36,376 nucleotides of DNA from Phycisphaerae bacterium (GCA_020056715.1 JAGVHG010000171.1:1-36376), one strand, 5' to 3'. Counted from the stretch's first letter, positions 1 to 8,459 are shown. Made by a program: numbers and translations. The notes: generated by a model from the letters alone, not told the origin.

Positions 1-63
1 ACGCAAGCGCAGGGCCTCGCGCGCGTCCCGGTCGTCGTCGACGATGAGAATCGGAGGACTCAT
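1..63 (-). CDS. Response regulator receiver domain, N-terminal fragment cut by the window edge
   Basis: Read on the minus strand from an ATG at 63, the 21 visible residues begin MSPPILIVDDDRDAREALRL, the first beta strand and acidic pocket (DDD) of a CheY-like receiver domain. The phosphoacceptor Asp, the switch Lys and any output domain lie outside the window. It points away from the large two-component block that starts at 1.2 kb, so it is probably a separate transcription unit. Seen: the receiver start. Inferred: a two-component signalling role. Confidence 0.75.
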   Translation of the reverse strand, partial: MSPPILIVDDDRDAREALRLR

Positions 64-311
64 TCTTACCCCTACCCTTTCGTGTCCGCCGGATACGCCT
101 GTGGAAGCGGGAACGTCACCGGCTATTGCAGATTCGTCCTAACAGTCCCGCCAATGGAACGCGGATGAACCATTGGTCTCATGGATAACATACGATAGAT
201 TGCCGGGCGCGTTTTAGTCCGAATAGCCTTGCCGCAACGGCGTACGCCGCTGACGCGACGGCCATAGCCACGACCACTCACGTCAGCGACGCTTTGCCTC
301 TCGTTGGACCG

Positions 312-602
312 CTAGAAGTTCACGGCTACGTCCTGATTGGCGGCCAGCAACCGAGCCTGAGTCACTGAAATGTACGGATCGTCGTCGATCTTGGTTACCA
401 TGAGCGAATCGGCGGCAACCACGCTCATGAGTGGAGTGTGCTCCGGGCCGATCCCGGCCTCGGGAATCCGCAGCAGATGTCCGCTCCTGCAGAAGATGTA
501 GGCGCCCGGCTCGTGGATGCCGTTGAACGGCAGCGTCATGCCCGTCTTGTATGAACCCAATACCTCCTCCGTTTCCTTCGACTTGCTGATGAGTGTGTTC
601 AT
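312..602 (-). CDS. Small hypothetical protein (96 aa)
   Basis: I do not recognise this gene. The ATG at 602 is preceded on the minus strand by a purine-rich stretch containing GGAGGA and GAGGAG, a good ribosome binding site, which makes the reading frame credible. The 96-residue protein has no signal peptide or membrane segment. It has a central GHLLRIPEAGIGPEHTPLMS stretch and ends in an Ala/Asn-rich tail. It lies about 250 bp upstream of a response regulator on the same strand and could be cotranscribed with it, although the gap is long. Length and charge suggest a soluble cytoplasmic protein; function unknown. Confidence 0.6.
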   Translation of the reverse strand: MNTLISKSKETEEVLGSYKTGMTLPFNGIHEPGAYIFCRSGHLLRIPEAGIGPEHTPLMSVVAADSLMVTKIDDDPYISVTQARLLAANQDVAVNF

Positions 603-1227
603 TGGATGATCTCCTCATTCCTCCGTTTGATAGGCGCCCGCGCCGTCAGCGGGAGCATGTCCCGTTCTTGGCCGGCGCGTCCAGGGGGCATCATCGGCTC
701 GTCTCCTGCGAGATCGGGCAATCGCCCTCAAGCACCTTAAACGGACTAAAGTTTCTTATCCACCATAACCAAACGACCATTGGGCGTTCACGTTTCTTGG
801 CCCTCTCTAAGGGCATTCTATGTTGTACGATACGTGACCTGAGCGCGACCGTCCGCAACGACGACCTTGGTTTCGCCTTGGAAAACGCGGGTTGACGTCC
901 GAGAAAACTTATCCTCGGGAGGACAAACCCGTTCCCCAGCATCCTGTTGGGCGAACGCGCCGTGGAGCGATGTAACCCGTCTCCTTGGTTTAGCCAATAG
1001 GATCGTTGGAATTCACAAGGCCTTTGGTCGTACCTCGTCTGCCGCCGTGCTTTCGTAAGCTGTACTAGGCGTGAGCTAATACATGAATGCGCACTACCCG
1101 ATAATCAGGTCGGACGTCGGCTTTCTCATCTACGGTGTGCATCCGCGACTTTCGGGGAAACGGCTTGAGTCAAGGGCACGCTCACCGGCGTGACAAAGTT
1201 GTGCATTTTAAGAAGAGAGGATCTGAC
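603..1227. other. Intergenic region without a convincing gene
   Basis: About 625 bp between the divergent small minus-strand gene and the PAS sensor gene. Short open frames exist on both strands but have no ribosome binding site, domain signal or codon pattern that would support them. The region must hold the promoters of the divergent genes on either side; I could not place them with confidence. Confidence 0.5.
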
Positions 1228-2178
1228 ATGACGGTCTGCGTCGAAGAACTTCAGGGGCGGGAGACAATGGAGGCCGCGGACGCCCGCACCTCGCTTCTGG
1301 CGTCCATTGTCGACTCCTCCGACGACGCCATCACGGCCAAGACCCATGAGGGAGTGATCACGAGCTGGAACCACGCCGCGGAACGTATGTACGGGTACAC
1401 GGCCGAGGAAGCCATCGGCCAATCCGCGAACATGCTGATGTCGCCGGACCGACCCGAGGAACTGAGCGAGATTCTGGCGAAAATCCGCGCCGGCGAACGC
1501 CTGGAACATTATGAAACGGTTCGCCGGTGTAAGGACGGAAAGTGTATTCAAATCTCCCTCACCGTCTCACCGATCTTCGATGCCGCGGGTGATCTCGTCG
1601 GCGTTTCGTCCATCGCGCGGGACGTGACGTCCCAGCGGCAGGCGGCGCACTACGCCCGGAGTCTCATCGAGGCCAGCCTTGACCCACTCGTGACGATCAG
1701 CCCGGAGGGCAAGATCACTGACGTCAACGAAGCCACCATCAAGGTCACGGGCGTACCCCGGAAGGAGCTGACGGGGACAGACTTCTCGGATTACTTTACC
1801 GAACCCGAACAGGCCCGCGAAGGCTACAAGCAGGTCTTTGCCAAGGGTTTTGTCACGAACTACCCGCTGACGATCCGTCATAAAGAAGGTCGGGTGACAG
1901 ACGTGCTCTACAACGCCTCGCTCTACCGAGATTCCCGCGGCAACGTGCTGGGCGTATTCGCCGCGGCCCGAGAAGTCACCGCCCTGAAATCGGCGGAGGC
2001 ACAAATTGTGGAACAACGCGCCCGCGAGCTTGAACGCTTGGCCGAACTGGAGCGATTCCAACAGCTCACCGTGGGGCGCGAGCTAAAGATGGTCGAACTA
2101 AAGAAAGAGATCCAACAGCTAAAACAGGAGATGGAACGGTCTCGCAAATCCCCGGCCGTGGAAACAGTCGGGACGTGA
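1228..2178 (+). CDS. Tandem PAS-domain sensor protein with C-terminal coiled coil, no kinase domain
   Basis: A soluble 316-residue protein with two PAS domains (about residues 20-140 and 145-265), each with the typical WN.AAE..YGY or VNEATIKVTG pocket and an ending like ARDVT or AREVT. A Glu/Lys/Gln-rich coiled coil (about 266-305) follows. It has no histidine kinase, cyclase or receiver part, so it probably acts in trans on the kinases encoded just downstream. I chose ATG 1228 because AAGAAGAGAGG precedes it closely; an in-frame GTG at 1135 would add 31 residues of unlikely composition. First gene of an eight-gene run. The PAS call is firm; ligand or cofactor unknown. Confidence 0.85.
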   Translation: MTVCVEELQGRETMEAADARTSLLASIVDSSDDAITAKTHEGVITSWNHAAERMYGYTAEEAIGQSANMLMSPDRPEELSEILAKIRAGERLEHYETVRRCKDGKCIQISLTVSPIFDAAGDLVGVSSIARDVTSQRQAAHYARSLIEASLDPLVTISPEGKITDVNEATIKVTGVPRKELTGTDFSDYFTEPEQAREGYKQVFAKGFVTNYPLTIRHKEGRVTDVLYNASLYRDSRGNVLGVFAAAREVTALKSAEAQIVEQRARELERLAELERFQQLTVGRELKMVELKKEIQQLKQEMERSRKSPAVETVGT

Positions 2179-3158
2179 TCGTTCCCAGGATCCGAGAAAC
2201 TACCGTGACAACGACGCTCGAAGATTTCGCCAAAGCGACGCTAAACATTCTCGATGACGTCGCCGCCGACCGGATGCAGTTGCTCCACGCCCAGGGCGCC
2301 ATGATCAACATGCTCGAGGACGCCGCGTCCGAAACGCACCAGCGCGACATGACCCAACGGGCCGTCGTCAACGTCCTCGAGGACTCCATTCAGGAAAAAA
2401 CACACTTGCAGCAGGTCCAGCGGGGCATGTTGAATCTCATGGAGGATTTTGACGCGGAGCGATGCCGCGCCGAGGCCGTGAACTCCGAACTTGATGCCTT
2501 TTCATACACCGTCTCGCACGACCTGCGTGCCCCGGTGCGGGCTATGATCGGCTTCACCCGCATCCTCATGGACGAGCACGGGGACGAGTTCTCCGATGAG
2601 GTCAAACACTCGCTCGATCGGGTGCTAAACAACGCCGAACAGATGGGACAGCTGGTTGACGATCTATTGGCGTTCTCTCGCCTGGGGCGGCAATCCTTGA
2701 AGAAGCAGTCGGTCGCCCCCGCCGTCCTGGTTCGGCAAGCTCTGGAGGTGTTGAGCGCCGCGCAAGCGGGAAGACACGTCGAACTAACCCTCGAAGAGCT
2801 TCCGGGCTGTGAAGCCGACCCGATTCTCCTGCAGCAAGTCTATTCCAATCTGCTGGGCAACGCCCTGAAGTATACGCGTCTCCGCGAAACGGCGGTCATC
2901 ACCGTGGGTAGCGAACAGCGCGACGGGGAATGTGTCTACTTCGTTCGCGACAACGGCGTGGGGTTCGACATGCAGTATGCGGACAAGCTCTTCGGAGTAT
3001 TCCAGCGTTTGCACCGCGTCGACGAATATGAGGGCACGGGGGTCGGGCTGGCCATCGTACAGCGGATCATTCACCGCCATGGAGGGCGCGTTTGGGCCGA
3101 GGCGGCCCTGGACCGTGGAGCAACCTTTTTCTTCACTCTTTCCAGAGGTGACCGATGA
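2175..3158 (+). CDS. Histidine kinase with N-terminal 21-residue repeats (HisKA-HATPase)
   Basis: Cytoplasmic sensor kinase of 327 residues. Residues about 20-95 hold four copies of a motif (LNILDD, INMLED, VNVLED, LNLMED) spaced exactly 21 residues apart, likely a helical, coiled-coil signalling stalk. Then comes the DHp domain with SHDLRAP (His115) and the HATPase_c domain with the N box (LLGNALKY), RDNGVGF and GTGVGLAI. This kinase subtype resembles the phytochrome-type kinases that pair with Rcp1-like receivers, and such a receiver is encoded next, overlapping by ATGA. It has no own sensor domain; the upstream PAS protein may provide it. The GTG at 2175 overlaps the previous stop by four bases; GTG 2205 is an alternative start. 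Confidence 0.88.
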   Translation: MIVPRIRETTVTTTLEDFAKATLNILDDVAADRMQLLHAQGAMINMLEDAASETHQRDMTQRAVVNVLEDSIQEKTHLQQVQRGMLNLMEDFDAERCRAEAVNSELDAFSYTVSHDLRAPVRAMIGFTRILMDEHGDEFSDEVKHSLDRVLNNAEQMGQLVDDLLAFSRLGRQSLKKQSVAPAVLVRQALEVLSAAQAGRHVELTLEELPGCEADPILLQQVYSNLLGNALKYTRLRETAVITVGSEQRDGECVYFVRDNGVGFDMQYADKLFGVFQRLHRVDEYEGTGVGLAIVQRIIHRHGGRVWAEAALDRGATFFFTLSRGDR

Positions 3159-3616
3159 ACGGAAAACCAATCGAAGTTCTACTGGTGGAAGATAACCCCA
3201 ACGATGCCGAGCTGGCGTTGCACGCCCTCAAGAAAGCCAAGATCGCCAACCCCATTCACTTGGTTCGTGATGGCGCCGAGGCCTTGGACTTCCTTTTCTG
3301 CACCGGCGCCTACGCCCATCGCTCCAAGGCCGACCTTCCCAGGGTGGTCTTGCTGGACCTGAAGCTACCGAAGGTAGACGGGATGGAGGTTCTGCGTCGT
3401 ATCCGCGAAAACCCTGATACACGGATGATTCCGGTTGTCGCCCTCACTTCGTCACAAGAGGACCGAGACCTTGCGGAGTGTTATCGACTGGGAGTAAACA
3501 GTTATATCGTTAAGCCCGTGGACTTCAAGCAGTTTACAGAGGTGGTCAGCCAGTTGGGCCTGTACTGGCTACTGCTCAACCAGCCGCCGGTGGCGGCGTT
3601 AGCGGAGGTTACGTGA
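3155..3616 (+). CDS. Single-domain response regulator, Rcp1-like
   Basis: A 153-residue stand-alone receiver. VEDNPNDAEL gives the acidic pocket, Asp68 in LLDLKLPKVDG is the phosphoacceptor and Lys120 in YIVKPVD is the switch lysine. The long loop after helix 2 (FLFCTGAYAHRSK) and the C-terminal LGLYWLLLNQPP extension are typical of the Rcp1 group of phytochrome-kinase partner receivers. There is no DNA-binding domain, so it relays phosphate or acts by protein contact. Its ATG overlaps the stop of the upstream kinase gene, implying translational coupling and partnership with it. Confidence 0.9.
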   Translation: MNGKPIEVLLVEDNPNDAELALHALKKAKIANPIHLVRDGAEALDFLFCTGAYAHRSKADLPRVVLLDLKLPKVDGMEVLRRIRENPDTRMIPVVALTSSQEDRDLAECYRLGVNSYIVKPVDFKQFTEVVSQLGLYWLLLNQPPVAALAEVT

Positions 3617-3617
3617 C

Positions 3618-5231
3618 GTGGGCGAGCCGCTCCGCGTGCTTATTCTGGAGGATCGACCCGCCGACGCGGAGCTGCTCGTGTACGAGCTGCGCCGCGGGGG
3701 GTTCGATCCACACTGGGAGCGCGTCGAGACGGAGCCCGAGTATCTCGCCCATCTGGACCCCGCCCTCGACCTGATCCTGGCCGACTTTTCGCTTCCCGGG
3801 TTCGACGCCATGCGGGCGCTCGAATTGCTGAAGGACCGCGGGCTGGACATTCCCTTCATCGTCGCCACCGGCCCGTACGAGGAGCGCGGCGTGGAGTGCA
3901 TGAAACAGGGGGCGGCGGACTGCCTGGTGAAGGATCGACTGGCCCGGCTGCCCGAGGCGGTTCGTCAGACGCTACGGATGAAGAAAGACCGCGACGAGAG
4001 TCGTCGGATGGCGGCGGCCCTTCGGGAGAGTGAGGAGCGCTTCCGGCTCATTTTCGAGGCGGCGCCGATGGCGATCATGACGGTGAACCAGGAAGGGTGC
4101 ATAGTCCTGGTCAACTCCCAGACGGAGAAGACCTTCGGGTACACGCGAGACGAGCTGATCGGTAAATCGGTGGACATGCTCGTGCCCGTCCGCTTTCGTA
4201 AACGGCAAGTCAAGGACCGAGCCGGGTTTTTCGCCGCGCCGAAACCGCGCAACCTGGGTGCTGGGCGCGACCTGTTCGGTCTGTGTAAGAACGGGAGCGA
4301 AATTCCGGTGGAGATCGGCCTGAACTCCATTCATACCGAGGAAGGGATGATGACCCTCACCTTCGTCGTGGACGTCACCGAGCGGAGGCGCGACGAAGAG
4401 GATCTGCGTGAAATCGCCGCAGCCGCGAAGGTCGCCAACGAATCCTTCCGCGACGTGAACGAGGAGCTTCGACTAAGGAACGTAGAGCTCGATGAGTTCA
4501 CCTTCATCGCCAGCCACGATCTGCAGGAGCCGTTGCGCAAGTTGATCGCCTTCGGTGATCTTCTGCCCAAAGACCTCGGGGAGGTCTTGCCGGAGGCGGC
4601 GGGGAAGGACCTCGATTTCATTACGGACGCGGCCAGGCGCATGCGCGTGCTCGTGCAGGACCTGCTCACCCTCTCCCGCGCGGGGCGGGCGGCGATCACA
4701 CGCAAGCGCATCTCCTTGGAAAGTTGCGCGGACCGAGCGCTCAAGGACGTGGACGCGGAGATCGAGCGGACCGGGGCCGAAATCACGCGCGACGAGCTGC
4801 CGAACGTACTGGGCGATCCGACGCTGCTCACGCAACTGTATCAGAACCTCATCGGCAACGCCCTCAAGTTCGCCGAACCCAGCCGCCGGCCTGAGATCCA
4901 TTTGACCTGTGAACGAAAGGAAGATCAATGGATTTTCGGCGTGCGCGACAACGGGATCGGAATCAAGCCGGAGTATCACCAGCAGATTTTCGCCCCCTTC
5001 AAAAGGTTGCACGGGCGTGGTGAGTACGAGGGCACGGGGATCGGTCTTGCCATCTGCCGCAAAGCCGTCGAACGTCACGGCGGACGGATTTGGGTCGAAT
5101 CCGAGCTTGGCAAGGGGGCCTACTTCAAGTTTAGTCTGAGTATCGAATCGGAGAGCGCAGCATGTTTAAGCGAACGGGAAAGCCGGCCGTCGTCCTCCTC
5201 GTTGAGGATGATCCCGGCGATCAAGAGCTGA
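3618..5231 (+). CDS. Hybrid histidine kinase: receiver-PAS-HisKA-HATPase
   Basis: A 537-residue soluble protein. The receiver domain (about 5-120) has Asp56 in ILADFSLPG and Lys105, but the residue after the lysine is Asp, not the usual Pro. A PAS domain (about 138-253) follows, then a short coiled coil, a DHp domain with SHDLQEP (His300) and HATPase_c with LIGNALKF, RDNGIGI and GTGIGLAI. Receiver-first kinases usually receive phosphate from an earlier kinase in a relay. GTG 3618 starts one base after the previous stop. The last 23 or so residues are Ser/Arg-rich, lie beyond the HATPase fold and are read from DNA shared out of frame with the next gene. Confidence 0.88.
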   Translation: MGEPLRVLILEDRPADAELLVYELRRGGFDPHWERVETEPEYLAHLDPALDLILADFSLPGFDAMRALELLKDRGLDIPFIVATGPYEERGVECMKQGAADCLVKDRLARLPEAVRQTLRMKKDRDESRRMAAALRESEERFRLIFEAAPMAIMTVNQEGCIVLVNSQTEKTFGYTRDELIGKSVDMLVPVRFRKRQVKDRAGFFAAPKPRNLGAGRDLFGLCKNGSEIPVEIGLNSIHTEEGMMTLTFVVDVTERRRDEEDLREIAAAAKVANESFRDVNEELRLRNVELDEFTFIASHDLQEPLRKLIAFGDLLPKDLGEVLPEAAGKDLDFITDAARRMRVLVQDLLTLSRAGRAAITRKRISLESCADRALKDVDAEIERTGAEITRDELPNVLGDPTLLTQLYQNLIGNALKFAEPSRRPEIHLTCERKEDQWIFGVRDNGIGIKPEYHQQIFAPFKRLHGRGEYEGTGIGLAICRKAVERHGGRIWVESELGKGAYFKFSLSIESESAACLSERESRPSSSSLRMIPAIKS

Positions 5232-5614
5232 CACGGCGGGCGTTGCAGGAGGACATTGTCCGGACCGTTCTCTACATCGTCTCCGATGGCGAGGAGGCGA
5301 TGGACTTTCTCCAGCACCGCGGCCGCTACACCAACGCGGAGGAGGCGCCTCGACCGGACCTCATTCTGTTGGACCTCAATTTGCCCAAGCTCGACGGGCG
5401 ACAGGTGTTGCAGAAGATCAGAAAGGACGCCGACCTACACAACCTGCCGGTGGTCGTCTTGACGACTTCCGAGCATGAAGAGGACGTCGTCCACAGCTAC
5501 GATTCGGGCTGCAACTCCTTCATCACCAAACCTGTCGATATCTTAACCTTTATGCGGACCGTGAAAGAGCTTGGCTCCTATTGGTTCGAACTCGTGACGT
5601 TGGCCCCCTCGTGA
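5162..5614 (+). CDS. Single-domain response regulator, Rcp1-like
   Basis: A 150-residue stand-alone receiver of the same group as the one encoded at 3155. It has VEDDPGDQEL, phosphoacceptor Asp71 in LLDLNLPKLDG, the LQHRGRYTNAE loop and Lys123 in ITKPVD. It has no output domain. The ATG at 5162 lies 70 bases inside the upstream kinase gene, a much longer overlap than the four-base overlaps elsewhere in this run. The protein begins MFKRTGKPAVVLLVEDD, so almost no coding length could be trimmed without losing the first beta strand. Likely partner: the hybrid kinase just upstream. Confidence 0.88.
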   Translation: MFKRTGKPAVVLLVEDDPGDQELTRRALQEDIVRTVLYIVSDGEEAMDFLQHRGRYTNAEEAPRPDLILLDLNLPKLDGRQVLQKIRKDADLHNLPVVVLTTSEHEEDVVHSYDSGCNSFITKPVDILTFMRTVKELGSYWFELVTLAPS

Positions 5615-5622
5615 GGTATGTG

Positions 5623-7200
5623 ATGACTGCGGAACCGATGACCATTTTGGCCGTTGACGACGATCAAGGGGATGCGGAGCTTCTTCGCCGCAATCTGGAG
5701 CAGATTCCGGGGATCGACCTGGATTTTATGCACGTTCCGACGGTGGTGGAGGCCGAGGCGGCCCTTTCTCGCGTCGGCGTGGACCTCGCCTTCGTGGATT
5801 ACCAGTTGGGGACCGGTACCGGCCTGGACCTGCTTCGCAGCATTCGCGCCTCCGGCGACCTTCGTCCCGTCATTTGTCTCACCGGCCAGGGCGACGAACA
5901 CGTCGCCACCGACGTCCTCCGCGCCGGCGCCGATGACTATCTCATCAAATCGGAAGTGACGCCCGAGAAGCTACGACGCTCCATCGAAACGAGCACCGCC
6001 CAGTCCAAACAGCGACGACTCGAAGAACAAAATAAGTATTTGCTCGAGGAGCTAAAGGTCAAGAACGAAGCGTTGGAGAAGAGCAGCCGGCATCTCGCAG
6101 AAATGTACGAGACCGCTCACCGGTTCGTCGACGACGTCTCCCACGAGTTCCGAACTCCGCTAACGGTCATCAAGGAGTTCACCTCCATCGTCCACGACGG
6201 ACTCGCCGGCGAGTTGAAAGCCGAGCAACATGAGTATCTGGGCATCGTGCTCAATCGCGTCGACGACCTCAGTGCGTTGATCGATGATATGTTGGATATC
6301 AGCAAGTTGGAGGCGGGGCTGTTCGGCGTGCGCCGCAAAGTGTGCCGCGTCGCCGACATCATCGAGCACATCCATACGACGCTGGAACGTAAGGCGGCCT
6401 CCCGCAAGACCACCCTCGACATCGACCTCCCCGACGACCTCCCCGCGGTCTTTTGCGACCCGGAGAAAGTCGGACGAGTTATCATCAACCTCACGGTCAA
6501 CGCTTATAAGTTCTCCGAGGACCGCGGCGATGTTCGGTTATCCGTGAGGCACGATCCCGCTGCAGCTCAGGTCGTCTTTGCGGTGACGGACCACGGGGCG
6601 GGAATTCATCCCGACAGCGTGGGGAACCTATTTGAACGTTTCACGCAGATCGGCAAGGTGGAGCGGACCGCCGTTAAGGGTTTTGGGTTGGGGTTGAACA
6701 TCGCCAAGGAATTGGTACACCTGAACCTCGGGGACATCAGCGTCGAGAGCAAGGTCGGTCAGGGCAGCACCTTCTCGTTCACGGTTCCCACGGCCGAGCC
6801 GCCCCGGTTGATCGCGCGATACCTGCAGCGCGTCCGGGCATTCCGTGAAGACGCGGCGTTCGTTTCACTGGTCACTGCCCGCGTGGCCCCGACTCTCCAG
6901 AGTGAGACGCATGACGACATCGAACAGTTCATCCAGCAACACATCCGTCGCGGCGATCTGGTGTTCCGCACGCACCCCAACGTCTGGCTGCTAGTGCTGA
7001 CCAGCAACCGCCGGGACATTGACGCTTCCTTGCGTCGGATCCATGAGGCTTGGGCCGAGGAGAACCTCAACCGTCCCGTCGCTCCCCTACCCGCTGTCGA
7101 GTTCGACACACGGGGAACCTGGGCCCTCACCGATGGGACCAAGGAGTTCATCGAACAGTTCCAGATGGAGTGCGGCCCCAAGGAGTTGTCCCTTGCGTGA
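5623..7200 (+). CDS. Receiver-histidine kinase hybrid with C-terminal degenerate GGDEF-like region
   Basis: A 525-residue soluble protein. An N-terminal receiver (VDDDQGDAEL, Asp in AFVDYQLG, Lys in YLIKSE) is followed by a coiled coil, a DHp domain with SHEFRTPLTVI and an HATPase_c domain with LTVNAYKFS, TDHGAGI and GFGLGLNIA. About 120 further residues contain a stretch (FVSLVTARV ... RRGDLVFRTHPNVWLLVL) resembling the core of GGDEF or cyclase domains without the GGDEF signature; this is my inference. ATG 5623 was chosen because GAGG sits six bases upstream; a GTG at 5611 overlapping the previous stop is the alternative. Probably passes phosphate to the small receivers downstream. Confidence 0.85.
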   Translation: MTAEPMTILAVDDDQGDAELLRRNLEQIPGIDLDFMHVPTVVEAEAALSRVGVDLAFVDYQLGTGTGLDLLRSIRASGDLRPVICLTGQGDEHVATDVLRAGADDYLIKSEVTPEKLRRSIETSTAQSKQRRLEEQNKYLLEELKVKNEALEKSSRHLAEMYETAHRFVDDVSHEFRTPLTVIKEFTSIVHDGLAGELKAEQHEYLGIVLNRVDDLSALIDDMLDISKLEAGLFGVRRKVCRVADIIEHIHTTLERKAASRKTTLDIDLPDDLPAVFCDPEKVGRVIINLTVNAYKFSEDRGDVRLSVRHDPAAAQVVFAVTDHGAGIHPDSVGNLFERFTQIGKVERTAVKGFGLGLNIAKELVHLNLGDISVESKVGQGSTFSFTVPTAEPPRLIARYLQRVRAFREDAAFVSLVTARVAPTLQSETHDDIEQFIQQHIRRGDLVFRTHPNVWLLVLTSNRRDIDASLRRIHEAWAEENLNRPVAPLPAVEFDTRGTWALTDGTKEFIEQFQMECGPKELSLA

Positions 7201-7201
7201 C

Positions 7202-7585
7202 ATGCCGCGCGTACTCATCGTCGATGACGATCCAGAGATCGTCCAAGCCGTTACCGTGCGGCTCAGGGCCGCGGGGTATGACGTGATCGCCGCCGCGGAC
7301 GGGGAGCAAGGATTAGAGCGGGCCTTGGAAACTCGTCCCGACGTGATCGTGATGGATCTCCTGTTGCCGACCATGGACGGACTGACGGCGCTGGCCAGGA
7401 TTCACGCCCATTCCGCCACCAAAAGCACGCCGGTGGTTGTTCTTTCCGCATGTTCTAGTGCCCGCAGCCATGCGTTGGAGTTGGGGGCCCGATATTTTTT
7501 GGACAAACCCTATAACGCCAAGACGCTCCTCTCGGCCATCGAAAGTTCGATGGCCGAAGAGGTTGCAGGAGTCGAAAGAGTATGA
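7202..7585 (+). CDS. Single-domain response regulator (CheY-like)
   Basis: A compact 127-residue receiver: IVDDDPEIV gives the acidic pocket, Asp52 in VIVMDLLLPTMDG is the phosphoacceptor and Lys102 in FLDKPYN is the switch lysine. It lacks the Rcp1-type loop and has no output domain. The ATG begins one base after the stop of the upstream hybrid kinase, and its own stop overlaps the next start by ATGA, so the genes are almost certainly cotranscribed and coupled. It could be the phosphate acceptor for the upstream kinase. Confidence 0.9.
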   Translation: MPRVLIVDDDPEIVQAVTVRLRAAGYDVIAAADGEQGLERALETRPDVIVMDLLLPTMDGLTALARIHAHSATKSTPVVVLSACSSARSHALELGARYFLDKPYNAKTLLSAIESSMAEEVAGVERV

Positions 7586-8448
7586 GCAAGAAGCATGTAT
7601 GTATTGTCGACGATGATGCGGGTCTGGTCAGCGCCCTCAAAATTCGGTGTGAGCAACTGGGCCTGGAGGTCACCACCATCGACAACGGCGCCGACGCCGT
7701 GACCACCATCGCCCGCAAGCCGCCGGACCTCGTCCTCCTCGATATCAACATGCCCGCCGGCGACGGGCTGAGCGTGTGTAGGGTGCTTGCGTCCCACGCC
7801 AATTTGGCGCCCATTCCGGTCATTATTCTTTCGGGGCGCTCGGATGAGGAGACCATCAGGCGGTGTGAGGCCTTGGGCGCTCACTACGTGCTCAAAGTGT
7901 GCGACGTCTGGGACTGGCTCAGGCCGCGAATCTGTGAGATGCTCGAAATCGAATCCGACGCCGTCGTCACGGGAGACGGATCGCAGCCCTCCGCTCAAGC
8001 TCCAACGGAGCCGTCACCGCCCAAAGTGCTGGTCATCGACGACGATCCCGATATAGGACGGGCGCTTAAGATCAAGCTCGCGGTCCACGGAGTCGAGGTT
8101 CTGCAGGCCGTTAATGGGATGCAAGGGTACTGGATCTCGCTCAAGCAGAAACCCGATGCGATCATCTTGGACTTCAAGATGCCTGAGGGCCGTGGCGACT
8201 ACGTGCTCGGTCGGCTGAAGAGCCACAGCATCACCAAGGACATCCCCGTGGTCATCCTGACCGGTCGAACGCGCGGCGGACGAACGGACTACGGCCTGGA
8301 GCGCGAACTCATGGGCATGGGCGCGGTCAAGTTCCTCACCAAACCGCTCGATTTCGACGCCCTCCTCGCCGAACTCCGTATGTACATGACCTTGCCGTCG
8401 GACCTCCGTAACCGTATCGGGATGCCCCAGGCGGCATTGGCGCCGTAG
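7582..8448 (+). CDS. Tandem double-receiver response regulator
   Basis: A 288-residue protein made of two receiver domains (about 5-120 and 147-270) joined by a Ser/Pro-rich linker. Receiver 1 has IVDDDAG and Asp54 in LLDINMPAGDG, but its lysine is followed by Val (KVCD) instead of Pro. Receiver 2 has VIDDDPDIG, Asp197 in ILDFKMPEG and the normal KPLD (Lys254). A short Arg/Met-rich tail follows and no DNA-binding domain is present. Last gene of the run; its ATG overlaps the previous stop. Two receivers in one chain suggest a phosphate sink or an integrator of two kinases. Confidence 0.88.
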   Translation: MSKKHVCIVDDDAGLVSALKIRCEQLGLEVTTIDNGADAVTTIARKPPDLVLLDINMPAGDGLSVCRVLASHANLAPIPVIILSGRSDEETIRRCEALGAHYVLKVCDVWDWLRPRICEMLEIESDAVVTGDGSQPSAQAPTEPSPPKVLVIDDDPDIGRALKIKLAVHGVEVLQAVNGMQGYWISLKQKPDAIILDFKMPEGRGDYVLGRLKSHSITKDIPVVILTGRTRGGRTDYGLERELMGMGAVKFLTKPLDFDALLAELRMYMTLPSDLRNRIGMPQAALAP

Positions 8449-8459
8449 GTTCAGCGGCA

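Noticed and set aside
1135-1227. GTG start extending the PAS protein by 31 residues
   Set aside because: The extra residues are basic and unstructured, while ATG 1228 has a strong ribosome binding site.
1126-1551. Open frame antisense to the PAS sensor gene
   Set aside because: No ribosome binding site or domain; it mirrors the codon bias of the real gene on the other strand.
2175-3616. Phytochrome photoreceptor system
   Set aside because: The kinase and receiver resemble phytochrome partners, but no GAF/PHY chromophore domain is encoded anywhere in the window.
3965-5078. Several long antisense frames opposite the hybrid kinase
   Set aside because: They overlap each other and a gene with clear kinase motifs; typical shadow frames of GC-rich DNA.
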